Shown one piece after another: positions 25,950 through 35,038 of a DNA stretch of 64,000 nt; position 1 is the stretch's first letter; each line of letters starts with the position of its first letter. The stretch is from Noviherbaspirillum suwonense (lineage in GTDB: Bacteria; Pseudomonadota; Gammaproteobacteria; Burkholderiales; Burkholderiaceae_D): assembly GCF_900182955.1 (NCBI RefSeq), contig NZ_FXUL01000025.1, forward strand, positions 1-64,000, written 5' to 3'. The notes below the pieces were generated by a model that searched no databases, was not told where the DNA came from, and saw only the letters and a list, made by a program, of their open reading frames with translations. A program made the position numbers and the translations under genes.

Positions 25950-26858
25950 TCAACCCTGGTCGATCAGGCCGGATGCCGCCAGGTGCGCGACCATGAAGTC
26001 CCGGACCGTGTCCAGCGCCGGGTTCCGGTGCGCCAGCGGCCAGGCAAGGTAGAGCTCGGCAAACACATCCTTGCGCCACAGTGGCCGGTAGACGATGTTT
26101 TCCATCCGCAGCGACTGCGCCGACGCCGGCACGATGGCCATGCCCACCCCGGCCTTCACCAGCGCCAGGATCGTATGGGTCTGCGCGATCTGCTGCACGC
26201 AGCGCGGCGACACGCCGCTGGCGGCAAACAGCGCCGATATCTTCTGGTGGAAATAGCTTCCCTCGACTGGCGCATACATGATGAACGGCTGGTTCGCCAT
26301 GTCCCGCATCGCGATGCGCGGCTTGCTGGCCAGCGGATGGCTGTCCGGGATCGCCAGCAGCATGGGTTCCCGGGACGCCAGCACATAGCCGAATGCCTGC
26401 TCGCTCATCACCGGCCGCAGGAACGCCAGGTCGATGTTGTGCGCGGCGAGCGCAGCATGCTGTTCGGACGACACCATTTCGCGCAGCACGATGTCGATGC
26501 CGGGGAAACGCGCCTGCAAGGCGGTGATCAGGTCGGGAATGAGCGCATAGCCGGTGACGGCCGTATAGCCCAGCACGATACGGCCGGCCTCGCCGCTGGC
26601 GGTGCGGCGCGCGGTTTCCACCGCACGCGCGGCCAGCGCGAGCACGGCGCTGCTGTCTTCATAAAACACCTTGCCCGCCGCCGTCAGCCGCACGCTGCGG
26701 CTGGAGCGCTCCAGCAACTGCACGCCCAGCGCCTGCTCCAGCAGCTGGATCTGGCGGCTCAGCGGCGGCTGGGTCATGAAGAGACGCGCGGCGGCCCGGC
26801 CGAAATGCAGTTCCTCGGCCACGGCCGCGAAACACTTCATCTGGAACAGCTCGATCAT
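25950..26858 (-). CDS. LysR-type regulator
   Basis: A 302-residue LysR protein with the HTH FAAVAEELHFGRAAARLFMT, then QPPLSRQIQLLEQALG (residues ~10-45), of the CatR/BenM/CbbR-like branch. The effector domain has RIVLGYTAVTGYALIPDLI, ALAAHNIDLAFLRPVM and TILALVKAGVGMAIVPASAQ. It is divergent from a Bug receptor gene across 207 bases, a common pairing in Burkholderiales in which the LysR controls the receptor and carboxylate use. ATG 26858 is the natural family start. The effector is unknown. The regulator and the receptor lie between the two inverted copies of the palindromic repeat. Confidence 0.9.
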   Translation of the reverse strand: MIELFQMKCFAAVAEELHFGRAAARLFMTQPPLSRQIQLLEQALGVQLLERSSRSVRLTAAGKVFYEDSSAVLALAARAVETARRTASGEAGRIVLGYTAVTGYALIPDLITALQARFPGIDIVLREMVSSEQHAALAAHNIDLAFLRPVMSEQAFGYVLASREPMLLAIPDSHPLASKPRIAMRDMANQPFIMYAPVEGSYFHQKISALFAASGVSPRCVQQIAQTHTILALVKAGVGMAIVPASAQSLRMENIVYRPLWRKDVFAELYLAWPLAHRNPALDTVRDFMVAHLAASGLIDQG

Positions 26859-26895
26859 CGATTCAATCCTTGTATTGATAGATCCATTTTCTAGC

Positions 26896-26925
26896 TTAGA
26901 CGATTATCGATCCAGTGCCTATAAT
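26896..26925 (+). promoter_or_regulatory. Candidate promoter of the Bug receptor gene
   Basis: A perfect TATAAT at 26920-26925 has TTAGAC 18 bases upstream (26896-26901), in the gap between the LysR gene and the Bug gene. The -35 box is weak, as expected for an activator-dependent promoter. The receptor start lies 141 bases downstream, implying a long leader if this is the site used. Confidence 0.4.
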
Positions 26926-27065
26926 CCCCCACACAAACGCTGCAAAGACAGCGGCTGGGGGTTGGCGGTTGCCGACTCCCGCCTGCGCCCGCCCGCTGCG
27001 GCCCGGCCAAGGCGCACAAAGGGTCAATCACGCATGCCGCGTCGCATAAAAAACTGGAGACATCG

Positions 27066-28049
27066 ATGAAGAAAATCGTAGCGTTGCTGACCACCGCCTG
27101 CCTGGGCGTACTGGGCTCGGGGCTGGCAAGCGCGCAGGACGCGGCCGCCGGCTACCCGAAAAAACCCATCCGGATCGTCGTGCCGTTTCCCGCAGGCGGC
27201 ACCTCCGACGTGCTGGCCCGCATGGTAGGCCAGAAGCTCAATGAAGCCTGGGGCCAGCCGGTGATCGTCGAAAACCGCAGCGGCGCAAATGGCAACATCG
27301 GCGCGGACCTGGTCGCCAAGGCGGAAGCGGACGGCTATACGCTGTTGCTGATGGACGTCGGCAACCTGGCGATCAGCCCGTCGCTCTATCCCAAGCTGCC
27401 GTTCAGCCCGACCGCGAACCTGGCGCCTGTGACCATGCTGGCCTATTCGCCGCACCTGCTGGTGACCTATCCCGGACTGCCGGTGCAATCGGTCAAGGAG
27501 CTGATCGCTTACGCCAAGACGCAGAAGGGCAAGCTCAATTTCGCCGCGGCCGCCGGCACCGGCAGCGCGACCCACCTGGCCGGCGTGCTGTTCGCGAAGG
27601 AAACCGGCATCGACTGGGGCTATATCCCGTACAAGGGCGGCGCGCAGGCAATCACCGACCTGGTCGGCGGCCAGGTGGACCTGACCATGAACGGCATGGT
27701 CGCGACCTACCCGCATGTTAAGGATGGAAAGCTCAAGCTGCTGGCGGTGTCGAGCAGCAAGCGCCTGCCGCAGCTGCCGGACGTGCCGACGCTGAGCGAG
27801 ACCGTGCCCGGCTTCGTGTCCGGCAGCTGGCAGGGCGTGATGACGCCGGCGGGCGTGCCCAAGCCCATCATCAACAAGCTCAATGCGGAGCTGGTCAGGA
27901 TCGTCAAGATGCCGGACGTGCGCGAGAAGATGGCCGCGCAAGGCGCCGAGCCGCGCACCAACACGCCCGACGAGTTCGGCGCCTGGCTGAAAACCGAGAT
28001 CGCGCAATGGGGCAAGGTCATCGCAGACGCACAGATCAAGGCCGAGTAA
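27066..28049 (+). CDS. Bug-type tripartite tricarboxylate transporter receptor (TctC family)
   Basis: A 327-residue periplasmic receptor with a clear signal peptide (IVALLTTACLGVLGSGLASAQ). Bug core motifs are PIRIVVPFPAGGTSDVLARM, VIVENRSGANGNIGADLVAK, ADGYTLLLMDVG, YIPYKGGAQAITDLVGG and VPTLSETVPGF. It is divergent from a LysR gene that probably regulates it and has no adjacent permease genes. ATG 27066 follows ACTGGAGACATCG. Copy 2 of the palindromic repeat starts 35 bases after its stop and could affect transcript ends. The ligand is not predictable from sequence. Confidence 0.9.
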   Translation: MKKIVALLTTACLGVLGSGLASAQDAAAGYPKKPIRIVVPFPAGGTSDVLARMVGQKLNEAWGQPVIVENRSGANGNIGADLVAKAEADGYTLLLMDVGNLAISPSLYPKLPFSPTANLAPVTMLAYSPHLLVTYPGLPVQSVKELIAYAKTQKGKLNFAAAAGTGSATHLAGVLFAKETGIDWGYIPYKGGAQAITDLVGGQVDLTMNGMVATYPHVKDGKLKLLAVSSSKRLPQLPDVPTLSETVPGFVSGSWQGVMTPAGVPKPIINKLNAELVRIVKMPDVREKMAAQGAEPRTNTPDEFGAWLKTEIAQWGKVIADAQIKAE

Positions 28050-28083
28050 TGCCGATCCCCGTTCACCGGGCGGCGTGAAATTC

Positions 28084-28235
28084 CGTAGAGTGTAAATAGC
28101 GAATGCGCATTACACCGCTGGCCAGTCAACGTCCACCGCCTGTTGGCAACGTGGGGTGTAATGCGCTACGCATATTACACCCTACGTCGGGGTAGCCCAG
28201 ACCATCGATCCCATCCGGCACGCCGTGACCTGGGA
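28084..28235 (-). repeat. Palindromic dispersed repeat, copy 2 (opposite orientation to copy 1)
   Basis: Read on the minus strand this begins CCAGGTCACGGCGTGCCGGA and continues GGGATCGATGGT to GTAGGGTGTAATATGCGTAG, matching copy 1. The inner spacer (GCTGGCCAGTCAAC...CACCGCCTGTT) is in the same plus-strand direction as in copy 1, which is possible because the arms are palindromic. Together the copies bracket 3.8 kb with the PhnD-rhodanese, LysR and Bug genes. Confidence 0.75.
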
Positions 28236-28311
28236 TGGATGGCAGCCTGACGCAGGGCGCGGGGCGCCATGCGCTCCGGCACGAAACGCACGATCGATCC
28301 GGGAGCCGGTC

Positions 28312-28782
28312 ATGTCCTTCCACATCGAACGCGTCACCGCCGCGAACGTCACGCAGATGGATGCGCTGCTGGACCTGTTCGGCAAGGCTTTCGACGATGC
28401 CGCGACATACGGCGGCAACCGGCCCGGCCCCGGCTACCTGCGCCAGCTCCTCGACACCGATTACTTCATAACGCTCGTCGCACTGGCCGGCGACGATTGC
28501 GTGGGCGGCCTCGTCGCCTACGAGCTGAAAAAATTCGAGCAGCAGCGCAGCGAGATTTACATCTACGACCTCGCCGTCAGCGAAACGCACCGGCGCCGGG
28601 GCATTGCGACGGCGCTGATCGGCGCGCTCGGGAACATCGCGGCATCCCGGCGTGCCTGGGTCATATTCGTCCAGGCGGATCGCGGCGACGAAGCCGCAAT
28701 TGCGCTCTACACCAAGCTCGGCCTGCGCGAAGACGTGCTGCATTTCGATATCGCGGTGAAGGATCGTCCCATCGCCGGCTGA
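28312..28782 (+). CDS. AAC(3)-I-like aminoglycoside 3-N-acetyltransferase (GNAT)
   Basis: A 156-residue GNAT protein that follows the AAC(3)-I pattern through its whole length: DLFGKAFDDAATYGGNRPGP, LVAYELKKFEQQRSEIYIYD, the acetyl-CoA loop RRRGIATALIG, then VQADRGDEAAIALYTKLGLR and EDVLHFDI. Plasmid AAC(3)-I enzymes share the segments FEQ-RSEIYIYDLAVS and ALYTKLG-REEVMHFDI as I recall them, which supports the subfamily and not merely GNAT. The known enzymes acetylate gentamicin and related drugs using acetyl-CoA. ATG 28312 follows GGGAG. No integron or transposon is adjacent apart from the palindromic repeat, so this looks like a chromosomal homologue; resistance activity is not shown by sequence alone. 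Confidence 0.8.
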   Translation: MSFHIERVTAANVTQMDALLDLFGKAFDDAATYGGNRPGPGYLRQLLDTDYFITLVALAGDDCVGGLVAYELKKFEQQRSEIYIYDLAVSETHRRRGIATALIGALGNIAASRRAWVIFVQADRGDEAAIALYTKLGLREDVLHFDIAVKDRPIAG

Positions 28783-28837
28783 CGGCGCGCCGGGAGTCCG
28801 GTACGCGTACCGCTGCCCTGCCTGAAAGGAGTCCACG

Positions 28838-29233
28838 ATGAAGGTGCTGGTCAACATCGATGTTCCCGATCTCGAGAAAGCCCTGGCGTTTTACCAGGCG
28901 GCGCTGGGCCTGACCCACAGCCGGAACCTCGATTCCGATGTGGCGGAGCTGACGGGCGCCGGCTGCGTGATCTATTTGCTGGAGAAGGCAGCCGGATCGA
29001 CGGCAAGTTCGACCGGCGCCGCCACGCGCGACTATGCGCGGCACTGGACGCCAGTGCATGTGGATTTCGTCGTCGACAACCTCGAGGAAGCGATGGCGCG
29101 GGCGCTGGCAGCCGGCGCCAGGCAGGAATCGGAACCTGTCGACTGGCTGGGATCGCGATGCGCGACGTTTTCGGACCCGTTCGGCAATGGCTTCTGCCTG
29201 ATCCGGTTTGCCGGAGACACGTACGGCGGCTAG
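28838..29233 (+). CDS. VOC (glyoxalase/bleomycin-resistance) superfamily protein
   Basis: A 131-residue protein with two beta-alpha-beta-beta-beta modules: VNIDVPDLEKALAFYQAALG at the start and HVDFVVDNLEEAMARALAAG in the second half, closing with the FSDPFGNGFCLIRF signature. Members bind a metal and act as lyases, dioxygenases or drug-binding proteins. The function here is unknown; the position directly after an aminoglycoside acetyltransferase-like gene (55-base gap) hints at detoxification. ATG 28838 follows a strong AAAGGAG. The 174 bases downstream to the convergent cytochrome gene hold nothing I can identify. Confidence 0.85.
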   Translation: MKVLVNIDVPDLEKALAFYQAALGLTHSRNLDSDVAELTGAGCVIYLLEKAAGSTASSTGAATRDYARHWTPVHVDFVVDNLEEAMARALAAGARQESEPVDWLGSRCATFSDPFGNGFCLIRFAGDTYGG

Positions 29234-29407
29234 CCGTGCTGGACGCCGCGGGTAGTCAGGCGTTCCGGCCGCAAGTCGGCATTGTTCCGTGCGCCGTGGG
29301 CGCGCGGCCTCATCGCGTGCCCATGCGCCTCCGTTTCGCCCTGAGGGGCGATGCCGCGGAACGGCCTGTCCCGCAGTCAACTCGTGGCAATGCGCCGAGC
29401 AAACACT

Positions 29408-30055
29408 CTAGCGGCCGCAGTCCTTCATGCACGCGGCATTGCGCGCATCCGGCCTCGGGTCCGGGCCGATGAACCCGTCCTGGTTGGGCATCCGTACCTG
29501 CGGCAAGGTGCGCGCATCCAGCACCGCGTTCTCCGGGACAATGCCGTTCATGTAAAGCAGGTAGGCGGTTGCCGCGTAGACGTCGCTGGGACTGAGCGTT
29601 CCGGGCGCATTGAAGGGCATCGCCCTGTGGATGTAGTCATAAACGCTGGTCGCATAAGGCCAGTAGCTGCCCACGGTCTTCACCGGCGCTGCCGAGTTCA
29701 GCGTGCCCTTACCGCCCACCAGCCTGTCCATCGGCTTGCCTTCGCCCTGCTGGCCGTGGCAGCTGGCGCAGGCCTGCGCATAGAGCGCGCGTCCCTGCGC
29801 CACCGACCCGGACCCGGCGGGCAGGTTGCTTCCGTCCGGCTGCACGTCGATATTCCAGGCAGCGACCTGCGCCGGACTGGCGGCCGCGCCGATGCCGTAC
29901 TGGATTCCCGCCGCCGGCCGGTCGCCGGCATACACCGCCTGCGATGCACCGGAGGAGGACGGCTGGGCGCCGCCTTGCCCGGCCAGGTTGCCGCAAGCGG
30001 ACAGGGCCAGCATTCCCAGCGCGGCCAGGCCGGTCCTGCAGTCACGCGTGAACAT
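29408..30055 (-). CDS. Lipoprotein c-type cytochrome paired with SoxC (SoxD-like)
   Basis: A 215-residue protein with a lipoprotein signal ending in LSAC (Cys21) and one haem site CASCHGQQGEG near residues 93-103. A methionine-bearing HRAMPFNAPGTLSPSDVYA segment and VPENAVLDARTLPQVRMPN follow. This C-terminal arrangement is typical of cytochromes paired with SoxC. Its start overlaps the end of soxC by 14 bases, so they are translationally linked. It would accept electrons from the molybdenum centre. Canonical SoxD is larger and dihaem; only one CxxCH is present here. Confidence 0.85.
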   Translation of the reverse strand: MFTRDCRTGLAALGMLALSACGNLAGQGGAQPSSSGASQAVYAGDRPAAGIQYGIGAAASPAQVAAWNIDVQPDGSNLPAGSGSVAQGRALYAQACASCHGQQGEGKPMDRLVGGKGTLNSAAPVKTVGSYWPYATSVYDYIHRAMPFNAPGTLSPSDVYAATAYLLYMNGIVPENAVLDARTLPQVRMPNQDGFIGPDPRPDARNAACMKDCGR

Positions 30056-31337
30056 TGGTCACCTCGCCGTTCTGCGCCACGCCCCAGCTTTGTATCGCGT
30101 TCAGGTGATAGACCGAGTTGAGGCCGCGCACGGCGACCAGTTCGGCCAGCGTCGGCTGCACGTAGCCGGTCTCGTCGATGCACCGGCTCTGCAATATTGC
30201 CGGGCCGCCCTGCCAGTTCCACATCATCCGGAAGCGGGTCAGGCATTTCGGCAGGACCGGCGATTGCAGCCGCGCCTGCTGCCAGTTCCGGCCGCCATCG
30301 ACGGAGACATCGACCCGGCTGATGCGCCCGCGGCCAGACCAGGCGAGGCCGCGTATCTCGCGAAAGCCGGGCGCGCCGATGCGCATGCCGCCCGACGGCG
30401 AGGTGATGACGGACTTCGCCTCCATGTCGAAGGTAAACAGGCGGGCTTTCCCATCGGGCATCAGGTCGGAATACTTCGATGTCTCCTCGCGGGTATAGAA
30501 CGGCTGGTCGCTGAATTTCAGGCGCCGCAGCCACTTGATGTTCATGTTGCCCTCATAGCCGGGCAACAGCAGCCGCAGCGGATAGCCCTGCTCGGGACGC
30601 AGCCGTTCGCCGTTCTGCGAATACACCAGCAATGCATCGTCCAGCACCTTGGCAATCGGGATCGAGCGGTCCATCACCGCCGCGTCGGCGCCCTCGGCCA
30701 ACATCCATTTCACGCCCGGCCGGAGGCCGACCTGCTCGGCCAGCACCGACAGCGGCACGCCGGTCCATTCGGCGCAGCTGAGCAGGCCATGCGTGCCCTG
30801 CACCGTCTTCTCCTTCGGCCCCTTCCACTCGGTCAGCGTGTTGCCCGAGCATTCGAGGAAGTGGATGCGCGAGACCGAGGGCAGCCGCAGGATGTCATCC
30901 ATGCTCAGCATCAGCGGCCGGTCCACCATGCCGTGGATCACCAGCCGGTGCGCATCCGGGCTGATCGCCGGCACGCCCGCATGATGCCGCTCGAAGAACA
31001 GCCCGTTCGGCGTGATGATGCCGTCCAGGTCCTGCAGCGGCGTAAAGCTCCAGGACGACAGCGGCGTCGGCGTCAAGTCGGTCGGCCGGCGCACCACGTC
31101 GGCTTCATGCGGCGACGGCAGGCCGTACGGCGGCGAGAGGATGGGTTTGCCCTGCTCATGGGTCCATGCCGCGGCGCCAGCACTGGCGGCCCTGTCGGCA
31201 GCGGCCGCTCCGTGCAGGCCGTCCAGCGCCAGCACGCCTGCCGCCGCGGCGCTGCGGGTGAGGAAACGCCGCCGGTTCGCCTGCGCCAGCGGCCCCGTTA
31301 TGGGTCCCGCCCCTTCTGCATCGTCAGATACCGGCAT
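30042..31337 (-). CDS. soxC: SoxC sulfane dehydrogenase, molybdopterin subunit
   Basis: A 431-residue sulfite-oxidase-family protein with a Tat signal (NRRRFLTRSAAAAGVLAL). The molybdenum cysteine lies in IHFLECSGNTLTEWKGP; LSCAEWTGVPLSVLAEQVG, YPLRLLLPGYEGNMNIKWLR and VDVSVDGGRNWQQARL are characteristic of SoxC. SoxCD removes electrons from the SoxY-bound sulfane sulfur during thiosulfate oxidation. The other Sox genes (soxXYZAB) are not in this window. ATG 31337 follows AAAGGAACCGAG. It differs clearly from the SorA-like protein at 22843, so the window encodes two sulfite-oxidase-family enzymes. Confidence 0.88.
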   Translation of the reverse strand: MPVSDDAEGAGPITGPLAQANRRRFLTRSAAAAGVLALDGLHGAAAADRAASAGAAAWTHEQGKPILSPPYGLPSPHEADVVRRPTDLTPTPLSSWSFTPLQDLDGIITPNGLFFERHHAGVPAISPDAHRLVIHGMVDRPLMLSMDDILRLPSVSRIHFLECSGNTLTEWKGPKEKTVQGTHGLLSCAEWTGVPLSVLAEQVGLRPGVKWMLAEGADAAVMDRSIPIAKVLDDALLVYSQNGERLRPEQGYPLRLLLPGYEGNMNIKWLRRLKFSDQPFYTREETSKYSDLMPDGKARLFTFDMEAKSVITSPSGGMRIGAPGFREIRGLAWSGRGRISRVDVSVDGGRNWQQARLQSPVLPKCLTRFRMMWNWQGGPAILQSRCIDETGYVQPTLAELVAVRGLNSVYHLNAIQSWGVAQNGEVTNVHA

Positions 31338-31506
31338 CTCGGTTCCTTTCCGCTTTGCGGCGCGCCGGATGGTCCAGCCATCGCGGCGCGGCACGTGGGT
31401 TTGCTTCTTCCAGCGACGACCTGTTCGATTGATTTCCGACCGGAGAGTTCAACGTTGGCAGCTGCGCTCTACTCCATCGCCGGCCTGCAGCCAGGCCGTA
31501 CAAAAA

Positions 31507-34500
31507 TCAGGCGGCCCGATGCAGTTCGATGAAAGGCGGCCTTTCAAGCTGGTCCGATGCGGCGGCCCACTCGACCTCGGCCCGTTCCAGGTGGGCTTGC
31601 TTCACATGGCCGTAGCCGCGGATCAGCTCGGGCACCGATGCCAGCCGCACTGCCGTCTCGTAATGCGCGGGCGTGGTCTTCTCGAGGATGCGGGCCACCG
31701 ACTGCTCATAACGCGCGATCAGGCCGCGTTCGACGCGGCGCTCGGCTGAATAGCCGAAGATGTCGAAGGCGGTGCCGCGCAGGGACTTCAGCCGGGCCAG
31801 GACCCGCAGCGCGGGCAGCATCCACGGGCCGAATTCCTTTTTCTTCGGCTCGCCCGATTGCGGCTTCCTTGCGCCGATGCCGGGCGGCGCGAAGTTATAG
31901 GACACTTTGAAATCGCCTTCGAACTGCTGCCGGATGCTGTCCAGGAATTCGGGCGAAGACTGCAGCCGCGCGACCTCGTATTCGTCCTTGTATGCCATCA
32001 GCTTGAAGTAATAGCGGGCCACCGCGGTCGCGATTTCCGTCCTGCCGTTGAAGCGCTCCGACTCCCACGCCCGTACCCTGCCGACCAGGGCCGCGTAGCG
32101 CTCGCCATAGGCGGCATCCTGGTAGGCGCTCAGGAACTGCTGCCGCCTTGCGACCATTTCGTCCAGCGTGCCGGAAAGCCGGCCGGCGGCGCCCGCTCCC
32201 TGGCTGCGCGCGATCAGCGCATCGACCGCCTGCATGTCATGCGCTGCACGGCGGCCCCACAGGAAAGCGTCCTGGTTCATCTTCACCGCGGCGCCGTTGA
32301 GCGCGATCGCGTCATTGATCGCCGCCGCCGGGATGGGGATCAGCCCGCGCTGGTAGGCATAGCCGAGCATGAACATGTTCGCGGCGATCGTGTCGCCGTG
32401 GATGGCCGTGGCCAGCCGGGTGGCGTCGATGAACTCCGCCTGCGGCGCGCCGGCGGCGGCCTCGATGTTGTCCCGAAGCGACTGCGCCGGGAACCGCAGG
32501 TCGGCGTCGCGGGTGAAGTCGCCGGTCATCATCTGGTGCGCGTTGACGATCATCCGGGTGTGCCCGTGGCGCACCACGGCCAGCGTCTTGTTGCCGCCGG
32601 TGACGACCATGTCGCAGCCCAGCACCAGGTCGGCGCCGCCGCTGGCCACCCGGATCGCCTTGATGTCGTCCGGATCTGCGCCAAAACGCAGGTGCGACCA
32701 GACCGAGCCGCCCTTCTGCGCCATGCCCGCCATGTCGAGAATGCCGCAGCCCCTGCCTTCCATGTGCGCCGCCATGCCCAGCACCGCGCCGATGGTGACG
32801 ACCCCGGTGCCGCCCACGCCGGTGATCAGCATCGAGTACACGCGGCCTTCCAGCGACGGCAGCGCCGGTTCGGGCAGCGCCGGAAAGACCGCCACGTCCT
32901 GGCCCAGCCCGGCTTTCTTTTTCAGCTGACCGCCGTGGACCGTCACGAAGCTCGGGCAGAAGCCCTTGTTGCAGGAATAATCCTTGTTGCAGGCGGACTG
33001 GTCGATCGCGCGCTTGCGGCCGAACTCGGTTTCCAGCGGCACCAGGGACACGCAGTTGGACTTGACGCCGCAGTCGCCGCAGCCTTCGCAGACCAGCTCG
33101 TTGATGACCAGGCGCTTGGGCGGATCGGCAAGCACGTTCTTCTTCCTGCGCCGCCGCTTCTCGGCGGCGCAGGTCTGGTCGTAGACCAGCACGCTGACGC
33201 CGGCCACCTCGCGCAGTTCGCGCTGCACGGCGTCGAGTTCGTCCCGATGGTGCACCGTCACCCCTGGCGCCCACGGTTCCGACGGCGGGTACTTGTGCGG
33301 CTCGTCGGTGACGACGACGATCCTGCCCACGCCTTCCGCATGCACCTGGCGCGTGATGATGGCCGGGCTCAGCGTGCCGTCATGCTTCTGCCCGCCGGTC
33401 ATCGCGACGGCATCGTTGAACAGCACCTTGTAGGTGATGTTGGTGCCGGCCGCGACAGCCGCCCGGATGGCGAGCAGGCCGGAGTGGAAATACGTGCCGT
33501 CGCCGATGTTCTGGAACATGTGCGTGCGGGTCGAGAACGGCGCCTCGCCGACCCATGCCATGCCTTCGCCGCCCATGTGGGTATAGCCCAGCGTCTGGCG
33601 GTCCATCATCTGCGCCATCCAGCTGCAGCCGATGCCGGCATAGCCCTTGCTGCCCTCTGGCAGCACGGTCGACGAGTTGTGCGGGCATCCGCTGCAGAAA
33701 TACGGCGTGCGCGCCAGCGGCTCGACATGCGCGTGGCCTTGCCTCAACTGGCGCAGCAGCCCGACCCGCTGCTGCAGGTCCGGCAGCGCCTGCCGCGCCG
33801 CGATCCGCTCGCCGATGGCGATGGCGACCTGCACCGAGTCCAGCGCGAGTTCGGGCTGGAACAGGATGCGGCCGTCTTCATCCTTCTTGCCGATGATGCG
33901 CGGCGCAGCCGCGCTGCCGTACAGGATCTCCTTGAGCTGCGCTTCCAGCAGGCTGCGCTTTTCCTCGACCACGATCACCAGGTCCAGCCCTGCCGCAAAG
34001 GCCCTCGCGCCCTCCGGTTCCAGCGGCCAGGTGCAGGCCACCTTGTAAAGCCGCACGCCGGCCTGCGCCAGTTCGGCCTCGCCGAGCCCAAGGTCGTCGA
34101 ACGCCTGCAGCACGTCCAGGTAACTCTTGCCGTGGGTGATGATGCCGATCCTGGCGCCCGGGCTGTCCATGCTCACGCGGTCGAGCCGGTTGGCGCGGAC
34201 GAAGGCGCGCACCGCATCCATCTTGTAGTTGTGCAGCCGGTATTCCTGCGCATGCGGCGTATCGGGCAGCCGGATATTGAGGCCGTCGGGCGGCAACGCC
34301 ATGTCGTCCGGCAGCACGATATCCAGCGCCGGGTTGAGTTCGACGGATCCGGACGCGTCCGCGTTTTCCTTGACGCACTTCATGCCCACCCAGCAGCCGG
34401 CGTAACGCGACAGCGCCCAGCCGTAGAGCCCGTATTCGAGCAGCTCCTTCACGCCCGAGGGGCTGAAGATCGGCATGCTTGCATCGACCAGCGCAAATTC

Positions 34501-34971
34501 CGACTGGTGGCAGGTGGTCGACGATTCGCAGGTATGGTCGTCTCCCATCAGCACCAGCACGCCGCCATGCCGGGAGGTGCCGGCCAGGTTGGCATGCCGG
34601 AACACGTCGCCGGACCGGTCCACGCCCGGCCCCTTGCCGTACCAGATCGCAAAGACGCCGTCGAACTTGCCTTCGCCGCCGATTTCCGCCTGCTGCGTGC
34701 CCCAGGCGGCGGTGGCGGCGAGGTCTTCGTTCACCCCGGGCACGAAGCGGATGTCGGCGGCGTCCAGGTGCCTGGCGGCCTTGCCGAGTTCGCCGTCGTA
34801 GGTGCCCAGGGGCGAGCCCCGGTAGCCGGAGATATAGCCTGCCGTGTTCAGCCCGGCGCGCCGGTCGCGCAGCTTCTGGGTGATGGGCAGGCGCACCAGC
34901 GCCTGCACGCCGGTCAGGAACACCCGCCCGCTTTCCAGCGTGTACTTGTCGTCGAGGACTACTTTTTTCAT
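31507..34971 (-). CDS. Indolepyruvate ferredoxin oxidoreductase, fused alpha-beta form
   Basis: A 1154-residue fusion of the thiamine-pyrophosphate and gamma/beta parts of 2-oxoacid:ferredoxin oxidoreductases. Visible are NTAGYISGYRGSPLGTYDGE at the start and FCSGCPHNSSTVLPEGSKGY. The TPP site is HMGGEGMAWVGEAPF with IGDGTYFHSG. A cysteine-rich stretch INELVCEGCGDCGVKSNCVS may bind an Fe-S cluster, and ITGVGGTGVVTIGAVLGMAA is the gamma-domain motif. The enzyme oxidatively decarboxylates aryl pyruvates from aromatic amino acids to acyl-CoA. It is the last gene of the liv operon, 67 bases after livF, suggesting aromatic or branched amino-acid uptake linked to breakdown. ATG 34971 lacks a strong ribosome site. 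Confidence 0.9.
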   Translation of the reverse strand: MKKVVLDDKYTLESGRVFLTGVQALVRLPITQKLRDRRAGLNTAGYISGYRGSPLGTYDGELGKAARHLDAADIRFVPGVNEDLAATAAWGTQQAEIGGEGKFDGVFAIWYGKGPGVDRSGDVFRHANLAGTSRHGGVLVLMGDDHTCESSTTCHQSEFALVDASMPIFSPSGVKELLEYGLYGWALSRYAGCWVGMKCVKENADASGSVELNPALDIVLPDDMALPPDGLNIRLPDTPHAQEYRLHNYKMDAVRAFVRANRLDRVSMDSPGARIGIITHGKSYLDVLQAFDDLGLGEAELAQAGVRLYKVACTWPLEPEGARAFAAGLDLVIVVEEKRSLLEAQLKEILYGSAAAPRIIGKKDEDGRILFQPELALDSVQVAIAIGERIAARQALPDLQQRVGLLRQLRQGHAHVEPLARTPYFCSGCPHNSSTVLPEGSKGYAGIGCSWMAQMMDRQTLGYTHMGGEGMAWVGEAPFSTRTHMFQNIGDGTYFHSGLLAIRAAVAAGTNITYKVLFNDAVAMTGGQKHDGTLSPAIITRQVHAEGVGRIVVVTDEPHKYPPSEPWAPGVTVHHRDELDAVQRELREVAGVSVLVYDQTCAAEKRRRRKKNVLADPPKRLVINELVCEGCGDCGVKSNCVSLVPLETEFGRKRAIDQSACNKDYSCNKGFCPSFVTVHGGQLKKKAGLGQDVAVFPALPEPALPSLEGRVYSMLITGVGGTGVVTIGAVLGMAAHMEGRGCGILDMAGMAQKGGSVWSHLRFGADPDDIKAIRVASGGADLVLGCDMVVTGGNKTLAVVRHGHTRMIVNAHQMMTGDFTRDADLRFPAQSLRDNIEAAAGAPQAEFIDATRLATAIHGDTIAANMFMLGYAYQRGLIPIPAAAINDAIALNGAAVKMNQDAFLWGRRAAHDMQAVDALIARSQGAGAAGRLSGTLDEMVARRQQFLSAYQDAAYGERYAALVGRVRAWESERFNGRTEIATAVARYYFKLMAYKDEYEVARLQSSPEFLDSIRQQFEGDFKVSYNFAPPGIGARKPQSGEPKKKEFGPWMLPALRVLARLKSLRGTAFDIFGYSAERRVERGLIARYEQSVARILEKTTPAHYETAVRLASVPELIRGYGHVKQAHLERAEVEWAAASDQLERPPFIELHRAA

Positions 34972-35038
34972 GATGGTCGCGATGGCGGAAATGCCGTGGT
35001 TATCGTTTCGGGAGGCAGCCGGCGACGCCGCGCCGGCG

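Noticed and set aside
24431-28235. The two palindromic repeats as a CRISPR array
   Set aside because: Only two copies 3.5 kb apart in opposite orientation; no regular spacers and no cas genes.
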